Below, in pieces: positions 45,477-53,943 of a stretch of 64,000 bases of DNA (positions within the stretch are counted from its first letter, which is position 1; every line of letters begins with the position of its first letter). The translations under genes were made by a program, and so were the position numbers. The notes beneath the pieces were generated by a model. The model saw only the letters and a list, made by a program, of their open reading frames with translations, was not told the origin of the DNA and did not search any database. Source of the stretch: Thiofilum flexile DSM 14609. GTDB taxonomy: Bacteria; Pseudomonadota; Gammaproteobacteria; Thiotrichales; Thiotrichaceae. Where the stretch lies: contig NZ_KB904746.1 of the NCBI RefSeq assembly GCF_000380185.1, forward strand, positions 124,001 to 188,000, read 5' to 3'.

Positions 45477-46808
45477 CTAAGCTGGCGTTACTATCACTAA
45501 ACCCGCATCGGGTACAGCATCTACTAGCGCATAAGGCGCACCGACATAAGTAATGACCTGTACTGGTATTATTTTACCATTTTGCACGGCTTTAAGATTT
45601 GTGCCCCATGAGGTATCTAAACGGATTTTAATCGTGAGGGGGAAGTTAAACCACCCATCATACATTTGATCTGTGACTTCAAAGCGGATTTGCTTATTTT
45701 GCACGGTTAAATTGCTAATTTTTGCAGTTGCATACTGTTGAGCGTATTTAGCGATTTGAGTAAAAGTACCCACCCAAACATCGGCTGACTTCTTTTTTAA
45801 ATGTTGGAATACTTGACGCATATAATCTTTAGTCGCTTGATCCGGCAAATGGTGCATATGACCACAATACCAAGCGCGATAATTGATTTTATTATTCACA
45901 TCAAAAATACTATCAAAATAAGCAAAAGTCGTTGTGCTATTAAAAAAGTTGCGTAAATTACTAATCGAAGGGACAGCCATAAAATCAACTTTATTAATAG
46001 CCGCAATCGCTCCAATTACATCACGTGCTGCTAGGAAATATTTGGCAGCCTCAGCACGATCATTGAGTGTTTTAATACACTCGCACCTTGAACCGACTTT
46101 ATTAGTTTTAAACCCAAAGGGATAAGCGTGTGTTACCACCTGAGCATCTTTTAAATTATCCATCATGACTTCAACCGACTGCCTATACTCACGCTGGATA
46201 TAAAACATCGCATCGCATAGATGGCTATAACCATGTGATTGAATATCATGCCCTGCATTTAATAACGCTTGCCAATTCGCCCAACTTTCATTTTGCCAGC
46301 TAACCTGATTGCCAATAACAAACCAAGTGGCCTTAAAGCCAAACTCATCGCAGAGTTGTGTCCAAAACGGATGATCTTGTATATGGTTATCATCAATCGT
46401 CAGACTAAAAGCGGCTAACTTATCGTCCTTCCACATACAAATACTGGCTTCACCAAGATTATTAGGCCAGACGCGCCCCGTAATAGTATAACGTGCAATA
46501 CCTTTAGGGTCGGGTAGGTTTAATAGCTGCCCGGGACGACTGATAGGGAGAGGTACAGCCCGCAGAGTAGGAGCCTCCGCCGAACGCAAGGTGCTTTCTG
46601 TAACACTCGTCTCAGCAGCCGTTGGTTCTCTATTAGACTCGTTATCAAATACCACATTAAGGCTATTTCTTAAGTCCTCATAGGCTTGAGCCTCTTCTGG
46701 ACTTAGGGCTGCTGTGTCAGCCGTGTTTGAGGGTTGCGGTGAAGTAACAGGTTGTATTCCTAACTTGCCGAGTAATATTTGCCACCAACTTCCACTTTGA
46801 TCTGCCAT
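45477..46808 (-). CDS. Polysaccharide deacetylase (NodB/CE4) family protein
   Basis: 443 residues from ATG 46808 (AAGGAAG 6 bases upstream; GTG 46814 less likely). The CE4 domain shows motif 1 FSLTIDDNHIQDHPFW, an unusual TIDD in place of TFDD, and motif 2 HDIQSHGYSHL with the two metal-binding histidines. It is preceded by about 120 residues of Glu/Ala/Thr/Pro-rich linker and no signal peptide; a C-terminal beta-rich region follows (LTVQNKQIRFEVTDQMYDGW). Members deacetylate chitin, peptidoglycan or exopolysaccharide outside the cytoplasm; lack of a leader is odd. Confidence 0.82.
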   Translation of the reverse strand: MADQSGSWWQILLGKLGIQPVTSPQPSNTADTAALSPEEAQAYEDLRNSLNVVFDNESNREPTAAETSVTESTLRSAEAPTLRAVPLPISRPGQLLNLPDPKGIARYTITGRVWPNNLGEASICMWKDDKLAAFSLTIDDNHIQDHPFWTQLCDEFGFKATWFVIGNQVSWQNESWANWQALLNAGHDIQSHGYSHLCDAMFYIQREYRQSVEVMMDNLKDAQVVTHAYPFGFKTNKVGSRCECIKTLNDRAEAAKYFLAARDVIGAIAAINKVDFMAVPSISNLRNFFNSTTTFAYFDSIFDVNNKINYRAWYCGHMHHLPDQATKDYMRQVFQHLKKKSADVWVGTFTQIAKYAQQYATAKISNLTVQNKQIRFEVTDQMYDGWFNFPLTIKIRLDTSWGTNLKAVQNGKIIPVQVITYVGAPYALVDAVPDAGLVIVTPA

Positions 46809-46911
46809 GCTCACTTCCTTGGATTTAATAGAACTATCTCTATTGCTAATAGACTATGGACAATGTTTATTCAAACCGTTTCAATCACTTTTATAGCAGG
46901 AGGTAAGCGCT

Positions 46912-47112
46912 ATGTTAGTACTCAGCGAGATATTATTACGCTCAGGTGATGAAATTCTGACCTTTGCCGTATTAAAACAAACGATTCAGGCCATGGCTAT
47001 AGCAACAGGTCAATTACACTTTCAAATTGATATAGAACCACCAGCCTATCACGATCGTCCAGAGGATTGGTATGAACAATTAGAACAAGCTTTTATGGAG
47101 GCAGGGCGCTAA
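46912..47112 (+). CDS. Small protein preceding cas6, unknown
   Basis: 66 residues, acidic, with a hydrophobic N-terminal half (SEILLRSGDEILTFAVLKQ) and YHDRPEDWYEQLEQAF near the end. It has AGGAGGT 8 bases before its ATG and is separated from cas6 by only 2 bases, so the two are co-translated. No family was recognised, and no domain is visible. Confidence 0.65.
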   Translation: MLVLSEILLRSGDEILTFAVLKQTIQAMAIATGQLHFQIDIEPPAYHDRPEDWYEQLEQAFMEAGR

Positions 47113-47114
47113 TA

Positions 47115-47798
47115 ATGTTTTGGCAAGAAGAAGATACAAAACCCCAACCGCATACGGTGTCTGATGAAGTTGTTGATCTAGGGTTTACCATGCAGTGTAA
47201 ACAGCTCCCTATTGATCATGCTTGGGCATTACAAACCGCGTTACTAACCATATTACCTTGGCTTGCCGAGGAGCCTCTAGCTCGTATTCACTCGATTCAT
47301 GTAGCCGAGAGTAGTAATGGCTGGATGCGCCCTGATCACCATCAGGAACAAGTCCTTATTCCCTCACATCGTACGAAACTCTATTTGCGCCTACCCAACA
47401 CGCGCCTCGCACAAGCCCAGCAACTAACCGGACAGACCCTTCTGTTAGACTCTTATACCCTCACCCTAGGGGCAGCCAAGGTGCGGCACTTACAGCATCA
47501 AGCGGTCGTCTTTGCGCGTTATATTGCTTGTTTACCGAATGAAACAGAGGAGCAATTGCTACAACGGATGGCAGATGAGATTCAACAACTTACGGGGGTT
47601 AACATAAAAAAAATGCTCTGCGGTAAATCCCATTATCTATACCACCCTCAACACCCGCTGCTCACGCGGCAATTAATGCTCGCCGACCTAGATCACGCTA
47701 CCTCAATTAAATTACAGCAATATGGCCTAGGCACAGAGCGCCTCATGGGCTGTGGGATCCTCCTGCCGCATAAAGGTATTCAAGCTCAGAATAGCTAA
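47115..47798 (+). CDS. cas6: Cas6 / Cmx6-type CRISPR RNA endoribonuclease-like protein, orphan
   Basis: 227 residues that follow the Cas6/Cmx6 (TIGR02807, MYXAN-type) pattern from end to end: VVDLGFTMQCKQLPIDHAWA near residue 20, RTKLYLRLPNTR near 90, TLTLGAAKVRHLQHQAVVFA near 115-135, and the C-terminal glycine-rich RAMP loop YGLGTERLMGCGILLPHK. Cas6 cleaves precursor crRNA within the repeat. No CRISPR array and no other cas gene is found in the window; the only partner is the 66-residue gene before it. A domesticated RNA-binding role or a trans-acting role for a remote array is possible. Family assignment is by pattern only. Confidence 0.8.
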   Translation: MFWQEEDTKPQPHTVSDEVVDLGFTMQCKQLPIDHAWALQTALLTILPWLAEEPLARIHSIHVAESSNGWMRPDHHQEQVLIPSHRTKLYLRLPNTRLAQAQQLTGQTLLLDSYTLTLGAAKVRHLQHQAVVFARYIACLPNETEEQLLQRMADEIQQLTGVNIKKMLCGKSHYLYHPQHPLLTRQLMLADLDHATSIKLQQYGLGTERLMGCGILLPHKGIQAQNS

Positions 47799-47903
47799 AT
47801 CCCTCCTGCGTTAAACAGATTACCCTATCCCCATTGAGGAGTAGGCATAGCGGTATATGCGATTTATGCTGCTAGGTAGTCTATCACTAAGAGATTAACG
47901 ACA

Positions 47904-48098
47904 ATGAGCACACGCAAACAAGAATTGATTCAAGAAATGCTAGCTATGCAGTCTAAATTCATTGCTTACGAACACTCAGGTGAATTTAATGCTGAAGACT
48001 ATTATGTAGGTGAGTGGCAAACCTATCGAGAACGCTATACCCAATTAGCCGCTGAAGTACGTGAGCTTGCTTCACAAGAAGCGAATTTCTGGAAATAA
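47904..48098 (+). CDS. Small helical protein, unknown
   Basis: 64 residues, largely alpha-helical and charged (RKQELIQEMLAMQSKFIAYEH, YRERYTQLAAEVRELASQEA), likely a helical hairpin. It starts 105 bases after cas6 on the same strand. A conserved-looking YEHSGEFNAEDYY lies mid-protein. No function is recognised. A palindromic element follows its stop. Confidence 0.6.
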   Translation: MSTRKQELIQEMLAMQSKFIAYEHSGEFNAEDYYVGEWQTYRERYTQLAAEVRELASQEANFWK

Positions 48099-48126
48099 GT
48101 CCCTACATCCTGTCGAAGCATACAAA

Positions 48127-48238
48127 AGCAAGCATAGGCGGGTATTTCTGGAGCAGTCTTGGCGGCAGGGATGCCGCCTTGTAGCGTACAGGGAGGTATT
48201 CACAGCGGCTGCGGAAGAAATACCCGCCTACGCTTGCT
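48127..48238 (+). repeat. Dispersed palindromic element, copy 2
   Basis: Arms 48127-48149 and 48216-48238 are 23 bases each and pair with one mismatch. The inner part GGGTATTTCTGGAGCAGTCT, the hairpin GGCGGCA-GGGA-TGCCGCC, CTTGTAGCGTACA and GTATTCACAGCG are shared with copy 1 at 3503-3608, but the outer arms here are GCATAGGC-like instead of AAAGTAATT. The inner GCAGTC now faces GGCTGC, a G-T wobble instead of the A-T pair of copy 1. It occupies the gap between convergent genes. Confidence 0.85.
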
Positions 48239-48257
48239 CAAGGGCGACACCACCGTT

Positions 48258-49223
48258 TCAATCCTCGCTCACATAACTCATGGCTTGCATCACCACGCGA
48301 ATATCCGCCTCTTTTTTATGCGCCTGCTCACTAATATGGCGTCTAAAACGTTTAGCACCTGCCAAACCTTGAAAGAGTCCTAAAATAGGTTTAGTCAAAT
48401 GTTGTAAAGGCACTCCTAGGCTAAGTTGTTGCTCGATGTAGTCTAGATAGGCCGTTAGCACCTGCTTACGCTTAGTAAATCTTGCAGGTACTGCATACAG
48501 GAGCGGGTCAACTTGTGCTAATAGCCACGGATTATGATATGCCTCCCGCCCTATCATAACGCCATCAACATAGTTTAAATGCTCCAGACACTGTTCTAAG
48601 GTTGTGATACCGCCATTAATAATAATGTCTAGTTCGGGTAAATCTTGTTTTAGTTGATAGACTAACTCATAGCGTAAGGGAGGAATTTCCCGGTTTTCTT
48701 TTGGGCTTAGCCCCTTTAGCCATGCTTTGCGGGCATGGACAATAAAAGTTTTACAACCTGCTGCCGCCACGGTTTGTACAAAGTGGTGCATAGCTGCATA
48801 GTCTTCTTGATCATCAATACCAATACGATGTTTGACGGTAATAGGTAGGGTAGTAGCGGCCTGCATCGCTTGTACATTGGCGGCAATCAGTTCAGGCTCT
48901 GCCATGAGGCAAGCCCCAAAAGCCCCTTTCTGTACGCGCTCACTCGGGCAACCCACATTGATATTAACCTCATAGTAGCCGGCTTGCTCTGCTAGTTGAG
49001 CACATTGTGCCATTAGGGCAGGCTCACTCCCCCCTAACTGTAAAGCTAGCGGATGTTCTGCCCGATCAAACTGTAAATGGCGCTGAGTATCACCGTGAAT
49101 GAGCGCACCTGTTGTCACCATTTCGGTATACAGCACCGCCTGAGTGGTTAATAAGCGGTGAAAATAACGACAATGGCGATCTGTCCAGTCCAACATCGGG
49201 GCAACAGTAAAACGATGGTTCAT
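48258..49223 (-). CDS. dusA: tRNA-dihydrouridine(20/20a) synthase DusA
   Basis: 321 residues, the DusA length. FMN barrel with the N-terminal RFTVAPMLDWTDRHCRYFHR, the catalytic Cys in VNINVGCPSERVQKGAFGA, then TVKHRIGIDDQ and the DusA-specific HARKAWLKGLSPKENREIPP. The C-terminal four-helix tRNA-binding part is present. It reduces U20/U20a in tRNA with NADPH. Confidence 0.95.
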   Translation of the reverse strand: MNHRFTVAPMLDWTDRHCRYFHRLLTTQAVLYTEMVTTGALIHGDTQRHLQFDRAEHPLALQLGGSEPALMAQCAQLAEQAGYYEVNINVGCPSERVQKGAFGACLMAEPELIAANVQAMQAATTLPITVKHRIGIDDQEDYAAMHHFVQTVAAAGCKTFIVHARKAWLKGLSPKENREIPPLRYELVYQLKQDLPELDIIINGGITTLEQCLEHLNYVDGVMIGREAYHNPWLLAQVDPLLYAVPARFTKRKQVLTAYLDYIEQQLSLGVPLQHLTKPILGLFQGLAGAKRFRRHISEQAHKKEADIRVVMQAMSYVSED

Positions 49224-49371
49224 ACTTAATCAGCAATAGAATCACTAAAAAAGGCCATACTGTAGGAGGAATGCTAAATAAGGTCTAGCACTAATCTTCC
49301 ATTCAGGATCATGGCGCTAAGGTAACCGCCATAGATTCTACATAACAAACAATCATAATTAGGATTAGATT

Positions 49372-49533
49372 ATGGGTGATTTAACTTATTATCTCATTGG
49401 GCTAATAGTCATTGCATTGCCCTGTCTTATTTTTTATCGTGTTGGTGTCGATGTCGGAATGCAACGAGGTATTAAGCGGCAAATGATGCGCCAATTAATT
49501 TCACGGGGTATTATTGATCCCTCGCATAGTTAA
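49372..49533 (+). CDS. Small membrane protein (53 residues)
   Basis: An open frame of 54 codons with AGGATTAG before the ATG: a single hydrophobic helix (YYLIGLIVIALPCLIFYRVG) then a basic tail (GMQRGIKRQMMRQLISRG) and a polar end. The topology suggests an N-out or N-in single-pass membrane peptide with cytoplasmic basic tail. It lies between divergent dusA and convergent mutM and its stop is 5 bases from the mutM stop. No family was recognised. Confidence 0.6.
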   Translation: MGDLTYYLIGLIVIALPCLIFYRVGVDVGMQRGIKRQMMRQLISRGIIDPSHS

Positions 49534-49538
49534 ACCCG

Positions 49539-50354
49539 TTATAACGGTTGACAGTGAGGGCAGTACCAGCTTGAGCGTTGCCCTTGCTTAATCTGTACGA
49601 TAGGTGTCTTACACTGCACACAGGGTTGTCCTTTACGCCCGTAAACATTGAGTGCCAATTGAAAGTACCCACTTTGCCCTTCTTCGCGCACAAAATCCTT
49701 TAAAGTCGTTCCACCCTGAGTAATCGCGGCAGTTAGGACTTGTTTAATATATGTGCATAAACGCTCATAGGCAGCTTTTGCAAGCGTTCCAGCAACGGTT
49801 TGAGGGTTAATACCGGCTAAGAATAGCGCCTCATTAGCATAGATATTACCCACTCCTACGACTATATGAGCATCCATAATAAAGGCTTTAATGCTAACTT
49901 TTTTACCTTGCGCCCGTGTCCATAAATAGTCAGCGGTAAAACCAGCCTCTAACGGTTCAATACCTAATTTAGCTAATAAGGGATGCTTTGCTGGTGGCTC
50001 CGTTGTCCACAATACCGCGCCAAAACGCCTTGGATCGTGAAAGCGCAATACTTTGCCATTGGCTAGCACAAAATCGATATGGTCATGCTTACGAGGTGGG
50101 GTATCTAAAGTGCAAATACGTAAACTACCCGACATGCCTAAATGGATCATTAGGGTGCCGCGTAGGGTATGAATGAGAATATATTTAGCCCGCCGCTCAA
50201 TCGTTTGAATGGTTTGCCCGACTATTTGAGGCAATTGCTCCGATACCGGCCAGCGTAACCGAGGCTGGCGTACTTCAACCGCAATAATCTGACTAGACTG
50301 CAAATAGGGGGCAATACCTCGACAGGTCGTCTCGACCTCTGGTAATTCTGGCAT
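49539..50354 (-). CDS. mutM: Formamidopyrimidine-DNA glycosylase MutM (Fpg)
   Basis: 271 residues. The N-terminal PELPEVETTCRGI supplies the catalytic Pro and Glu; ERRAKYILI contains the conserved Lys; the helix-two-turn-helix region VVGVGNIYANEALF and the terminal zinc finger (CVQCKTPIV ... WYCPHCQ) are intact. It removes 8-oxoguanine and formamidopyrimidines from DNA. Confidence 0.97.
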   Translation of the reverse strand: MPELPEVETTCRGIAPYLQSSQIIAVEVRQPRLRWPVSEQLPQIVGQTIQTIERRAKYILIHTLRGTLMIHLGMSGSLRICTLDTPPRKHDHIDFVLANGKVLRFHDPRRFGAVLWTTEPPAKHPLLAKLGIEPLEAGFTADYLWTRAQGKKVSIKAFIMDAHIVVGVGNIYANEALFLAGINPQTVAGTLAKAAYERLCTYIKQVLTAAITQGGTTLKDFVREEGQSGYFQLALNVYGRKGQPCVQCKTPIVQIKQGQRSSWYCPHCQPL

Positions 50355-50372
50355 AAAACCTAGAGCAAGGCG

Positions 50373-50792
50373 CTATACAGGAATTTGAGAGCTATTGACA
50401 ATTTTATTGAGGCCTTTCAGCACATCTAAGCGTGTAATAACGCCGACGACTCGATTATCATCAATCACAGGATAGCGGCGATAGTTATCGGACATAAACA
50501 TTTTCGCAACATTAATAATATTATCGGTGGTCTCAACGACTCGCACATCACGCGACATAAGTTCGCCAACGGTACCGCGCCAACCGCTATTATAGCCTGA
50601 GTTCATCGCGACATGAATGCAATCTGATACCGAGACAATACCGACTAGATTACCAATATTATTTAATACTACCGCACTAAAGACATTATACTGGGTAAAA
50701 ACCTCCACTGCTTCACGCACATTTTGATCTTCACGCAAGGTCGCTACTTTCGACGACATATAATCACGAACCAAAGTAGGTACTTTAGACAT
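50373..50792 (-). CDS. CBS-domain-pair protein
   Basis: 139 residues made of two CBS domains and little else (VRDYMSSKVATLREDQNVREA and VGELMSRDVRVVETTDNI). Such proteins bind adenosine-containing ligands and often dimerise. The conserved GVITRLDVLKGLNKI end of CBS2 is present. It has no attached effector domain. It lies 18 bases before mutM. Confidence 0.9.
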   Translation of the reverse strand: MSKVPTLVRDYMSSKVATLREDQNVREAVEVFTQYNVFSAVVLNNIGNLVGIVSVSDCIHVAMNSGYNSGWRGTVGELMSRDVRVVETTDNIINVAKMFMSDNYRRYPVIDDNRVVGVITRLDVLKGLNKIVNSSQIPV

Positions 50793-50847
50793 AATTGATC
50801 ACACTCCTTTTAAGTCACTTGGGTCAGGGGATATTACTCTATCTTGC

Positions 50848-51096
50848 TTAATCTATTAAACGATTAATTACTTGTGAAGATGGAGTTGACGATGATGGTT
50901 CAGATGCCTCAGCCGCTAAACGTTTCAAACGCTTTTCACAGGGCTTTGAACAAGAACAACTCGATTTTTCAAAGCCTGGTACTGAGGATAAACCACCACA
51001 GCTACCTTTAATAGATTTTTGACTAAAAATCCAGCCAATTGAAAGTGCAGCGACGGCTAGGGTGAAGATAATGAAAGTAACGAGGAAGGTAAGCAT
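50848..51096 (-). CDS. nqrM: Na+-NQR maturation protein NqrM
   Basis: 82 residues from ATG 51096. One N-terminal membrane helix (FLVTFIIFTLAVAALSIGWIF) followed by IKGSCGGLSSV and a Cys-rich CSCSKPCEKR segment, the NqrM (DUF539) pattern. NqrM supplies or assembles the iron centre of Na+-NQR between NqrD and NqrE. It lies downstream of nqrF after a 334-base gap that contains other structured sequence. A longer in-frame start at 51168 is unlikely. Confidence 0.88.
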   Translation of the reverse strand: MLTFLVTFIIFTLAVAALSIGWIFSQKSIKGSCGGLSSVPGFEKSSCSCSKPCEKRLKRLAAEASEPSSSTPSSQVINRLID

Positions 51097-51194
51097 AATC
51101 AAGAGACTCCCACAACATGGGTTGTATAAAAAAAATACAAAAATATTGACAAAAATGATTTGCTGCAATGCAATAAAAGCGCTATTATAACTCT

Positions 51195-51258
51195 TGATTA
51201 GATCAGTCTAATCACTCCTCCTAGCGGTTGGGGCGAATACAACGTTCGCCCCTTTTAA
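51195..51258 (+). ncRNA. Candidate small RNA with exposed CUCCUCC (anti-Shine-Dalgarno) motif
   Basis: Between nqrF and nqrM, plus strand: a possible promoter TTGCTG-N17-TATTAT (51160-51188), then hairpin GATTAGA-TCAG-TCTAATC (51196-51213), the unpaired ACTCCTCCTAG, and a terminator-like hairpin GGGGCGAA-N7-TTCGCCCC followed by TTTT (51230-51256). Two more CTCCTCCT/CCCTCCT words follow to 51288. The minus strand would instead show three AGGAGG words, as in CsrA-binding RNAs. Terminator direction favours the plus strand. Confidence 0.35.
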
Positions 51259-51370
51259 AATTCTCCTCCTAGAACCTACCCCTCCTAACGGGTCAATTCT
51301 TGATCTGCTGCTACCTAGCGTTATACATGCCAGATCGTACTATACTCACTTTTGAAAGCCAACTGAATTT

Positions 51371-51410
51371 ACCATTAAGAACCCTACTAATGGTCTGAAA
51401 AAACCATTAG
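51371..51410 (-). other. Mutually exclusive hairpins downstream of nqrF
   Basis: ACCATTA (51371-51377), TAATGGT (51388-51394) and ACCATTA (51403-51409) can pair in two alternative ways. No T run follows. It lies 20 bases beyond the nqrF stop and may mark transcript processing or partial termination. Confidence 0.35.
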
Positions 51411-51430
51411 CAGGTAGTGATGGAAACTAA

Positions 51431-52651
51431 CTAACCACCAAAATCATCCAACATAATATTTTCACGCTCAACACCAAGATCTACTAACATATTGATCACG
51501 GCGGAGTTCATCATAGGTGGCCCACATAGATAGAACTCACATTCCTCAGGTGCAGGGTGATCCTTGAGATAATGATCATATAAGACATTATGGATAAAGC
51601 CGGTATAACCTTTCCAATTATCTTCCGGTAAAGGATCAGACAAGCCCATATGCCAAGTAAAGTTAGGATTCTCAGCCGCAAGTTGATCAAACTCACCCAC
51701 ATAGAATGCTTCACGCAGGCTACGTGCGCCATACCAGAAAGACATTTTGCGATCCGTCTTAATACGCCGTAATTGATCATAAATATGTGAGCGCATCGGT
51801 GCCATTCCTGCACCACCACCCACAAAAATCATTTCATTATTCGTTTTACGGGCAAAGAACTCACCAAATGGCCCTGAAACTACGACCTTATCGCCCGGTT
51901 TCAGATTGAAGATAAAGGATGACATTTTACCAGGTGGAAGATCGTTACGTCCGCCGGGTGCTGTAGCAATCCGCACATTCAACATGACGATATTATTCTC
52001 TTCAGGATAATTCGCCATCGAGTAAGCACGTAGCACCGGCTCGGTTACCACCGACTTAGTATCCCAAAGCTTATATTTATCCCAATCATCCCGAAACTTC
52101 GTTGGAATATCAAAGCTGGAGAAGTCTACTTCATAAGGTGGACACTCGATTTGAATATAACCACCTGCGCGGAAATCGATGGTTTCGCCTTCGGGTAACT
52201 CTAAGACTAGCTCTTTAATAAAAGTAGCGCGATTTTCATTAGAGCGTACAGTACAAAGCCATTTCTTAACCCCAAATACTTCGTCAGGCACATCGACTTT
52301 CATATCTTGTTTAACGGCTACTTGGCAGGCTAAACGCTCACCACAAGCTGCTTCACGACGATTAATATGTGCCTCTTCTGTTGGTAGCAGTGTGCCACCG
52401 CCTTCGAGTACTTTGACTTTACACTGTCCGCATGTACCACCACCGCCACAGGCAGAGGATACAAACAGACCTTTATCCGCTAACGCGCCTAGCAATTTCA
52501 TGCCCGGCTTAACCACTAAATCCTTCTCATTATTCACTAAAATATGCACATCGCCGGAAGCTACTAATTTAGAGCGGGCGTATAAAATAATGAACACCAA
52601 TGCAATAATAATGGCGGTAAAGAGAATAATACCTATACTAACGGTTTCCAT
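51431..52651 (-). CDS. nqrF: Na+-translocating NADH:quinone reductase subunit F
   Basis: 406 residues, full length. One N-terminal membrane helix, a 2Fe-2S ferredoxin domain with [20 protein letters not shown] (and a fourth Cys in CGERLACQV), then an FAD-binding RxYS motif in [11 protein letters not shown] and a C-terminal NADH-binding domain with [14 protein letters not shown]. It takes electrons from NADH into the complex. Last gene of the nqrABCDEF run. Confidence 0.97.
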   Translation of the reverse strand: METVSIGIILFTAIIIALVFIILYARSKLVASGDVHILVNNEKDLVVKPGMKLLGALADKGLFVSSACGGGGTCGQCKVKVLEGGGTLLPTEEAHINRREAACGERLACQVAVKQDMKVDVPDEVFGVKKWLCTVRSNENRATFIKELVLELPEGETIDFRAGGYIQIECPPYEVDFSSFDIPTKFRDDWDKYKLWDTKSVVTEPVLRAYSMANYPEENNIVMLNVRIATAPGGRNDLPPGKMSSFIFNLKPGDKVVVSGPFGEFFARKTNNEMIFVGGGAGMAPMRSHIYDQLRRIKTDRKMSFWYGARSLREAFYVGEFDQLAAENPNFTWHMGLSDPLPEDNWKGYTGFIHNVLYDHYLKDHPAPEECEFYLCGPPMMNSAVINMLVDLGVERENIMLDDFGG

Positions 52652-52660
52652 GTATTCCCC

Positions 52661-53254
52661 TTATAATTGAATGCCAGAGAAGGACATAAAGCCTAATGAC
52701 ATTAGCCCTACTGTAATGAAAATAATACCCAAACCTTGCAACCCGGCAGGTACATCACTGTATTTCAAGCGCTCACGCACCCCGGCTAATATTACAATAG
52801 CCAACATCCAGCTAAATCCACTACCCACACCATAGACCACACTTTCCACAAAGGTGTAATCGCGTTGCACCATAAAGAGCGTCCCCCCTAAGATGGCACA
52901 ATTAACGGTGATCAGTGGTAAGTAGACCCCTAATGCCTGATACAAGGCGGGAACATAACGATCTAAAAACATTTCAAGGATTTGTACAATCGCCGCAATC
53001 ACCGCGATATAAGAGATCAAACCCAAGAAGCGTAAATCAACACCCTCAATCAGAGCATTCTCTTTCAGTAGGTTAAAGACTAAATTATTCACCGGCAGGG
53101 TAATGGTTTGCACAATAACAACCGCAATACCTAAGCCAATCGCTGTTTCGATTTTTTTGGAGATGGCAATGAACGTACACATTCCTAAGAAGAATGTAAG
53201 CGCCATATTCTCAATAAAAACCGCCTTAACAAACAAACTCAATAGTGCTTCCAT
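52661..53254 (-). CDS. nqrE: Na+-translocating NADH:quinone reductase subunit E
   Basis: 197 residues, six membrane helices. The family's conserved cysteine lies in [16 protein letters not shown] near residue 26 and another in [12 protein letters not shown] near 120; these ligate the intramembrane iron shared with Nqr[16 protein letters not shown] is also typical. It sits 9 bases upstream of nqrF and 2 bases after nqrD. RnfA is the closest paralog; the operon shows it is Nqr. Confidence 0.96.
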   Translation of the reverse strand: MEALLSLFVKAVFIENMALTFFLGMCTFIAISKKIETAIGLGIAVVIVQTITLPVNNLVFNLLKENALIEGVDLRFLGLISYIAVIAAIVQILEMFLDRYVPALYQALGVYLPLITVNCAILGGTLFMVQRDYTFVESVVYGVGSGFSWMLAIVILAGVRERLKYSDVPAGLQGLGIIFITVGLMSLGFMSFSGIQL

Positions 53255-53256
53255 AA

Positions 53257-53943
53257 TTATCTATGTCCTAAAGCTTGTTTATCATGAATACGGAAGTCCG
53301 CTTTTTCTTGTTGTGCCGGGTATTTGGTACGAATCGCCCAAATCATTAAACCAATTAAGAAAAAGGCACTTGGAGGCAGCAATAATAAGCCATTAGGTAC
53401 ATACCAACCGCCCTTGCTCACTACCTCTAAAATAGGTACTCCCATTAACGTTCCCGCACCAAATAGCTCACGCACGATGGCTAGGCTTATCAAAATCAAG
53501 CTATAGCCTAAGCCCTGACCCACACCATCTAAAAAGCTCATGACGGGTGGATTTTGCATGGCATACGCTTCAGCACGACCCATAACAATACAGTTGGTAA
53601 TAATTAACCCTATGAATACAGAGAGCTTTTTGGCAGTATCAAACGCATAGGCGGTCAGTACTTGATCAACGATAATAACCAAAGAGGCAATAATCGTCAT
53701 TTGGACAATAATACGAATACTATTAGGGATTTGGGTACGCACCATACTAATAAACATATTAGAAAAGGCGGTTACCGTGGTCAAAGCTAATGACATCAGT
53801 AAAGCTGATTTTAGTGAGCCTGTGACTGCTAACGCTGAACAAATCCCTAAAATTTGAAAAGTAATGGGATTAGTAGTAATTAAAGGATCGATTAGTACTT
53901 TACGTACTTCGGAATTCCATCCTGCTGTTATTGATGCACTCAT
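53257..53943 (-). CDS. nqrD: Na+-translocating NADH:quinone reductase subunit D
   Basis: 228 residues, six membrane helices. Conserved segments include [17 protein letters not shown] near residue 29, with the iron-binding Cys, and [18 protein letters not shown] near 115. Pairs with NqrE in an inverted-topology dimer. It overlaps nqrC by 4 bases. Confidence 0.96.
   Translation of the reverse strand: MSASITAGWNSEVRKVLIDPLITTNPITFQILGICSALAVTGSLKSALLMSLALTTVTAFSNMFISMVRTQIPNSIRIIVQMTIIASLVIIVDQVLTAYAFDTAKKLSVFIGLIITNCIVMGRAEAYAMQNPPVMSFLDGVGQGLGYSLILISLAIVRELFGAGTLMGVPILEVVSKGGWYVPNGLLLLPPSAFFLIGLMIWAIRTKYPAQQEKADFRIHDKQALGHR

Noticed and set aside
46912-48240. CRISPR array near cas6
   Set aside because: Both sides of the gene were read for 25-40 base direct repeats at regular spacing and none was found; the palindromic element at 48127 is a single unit.
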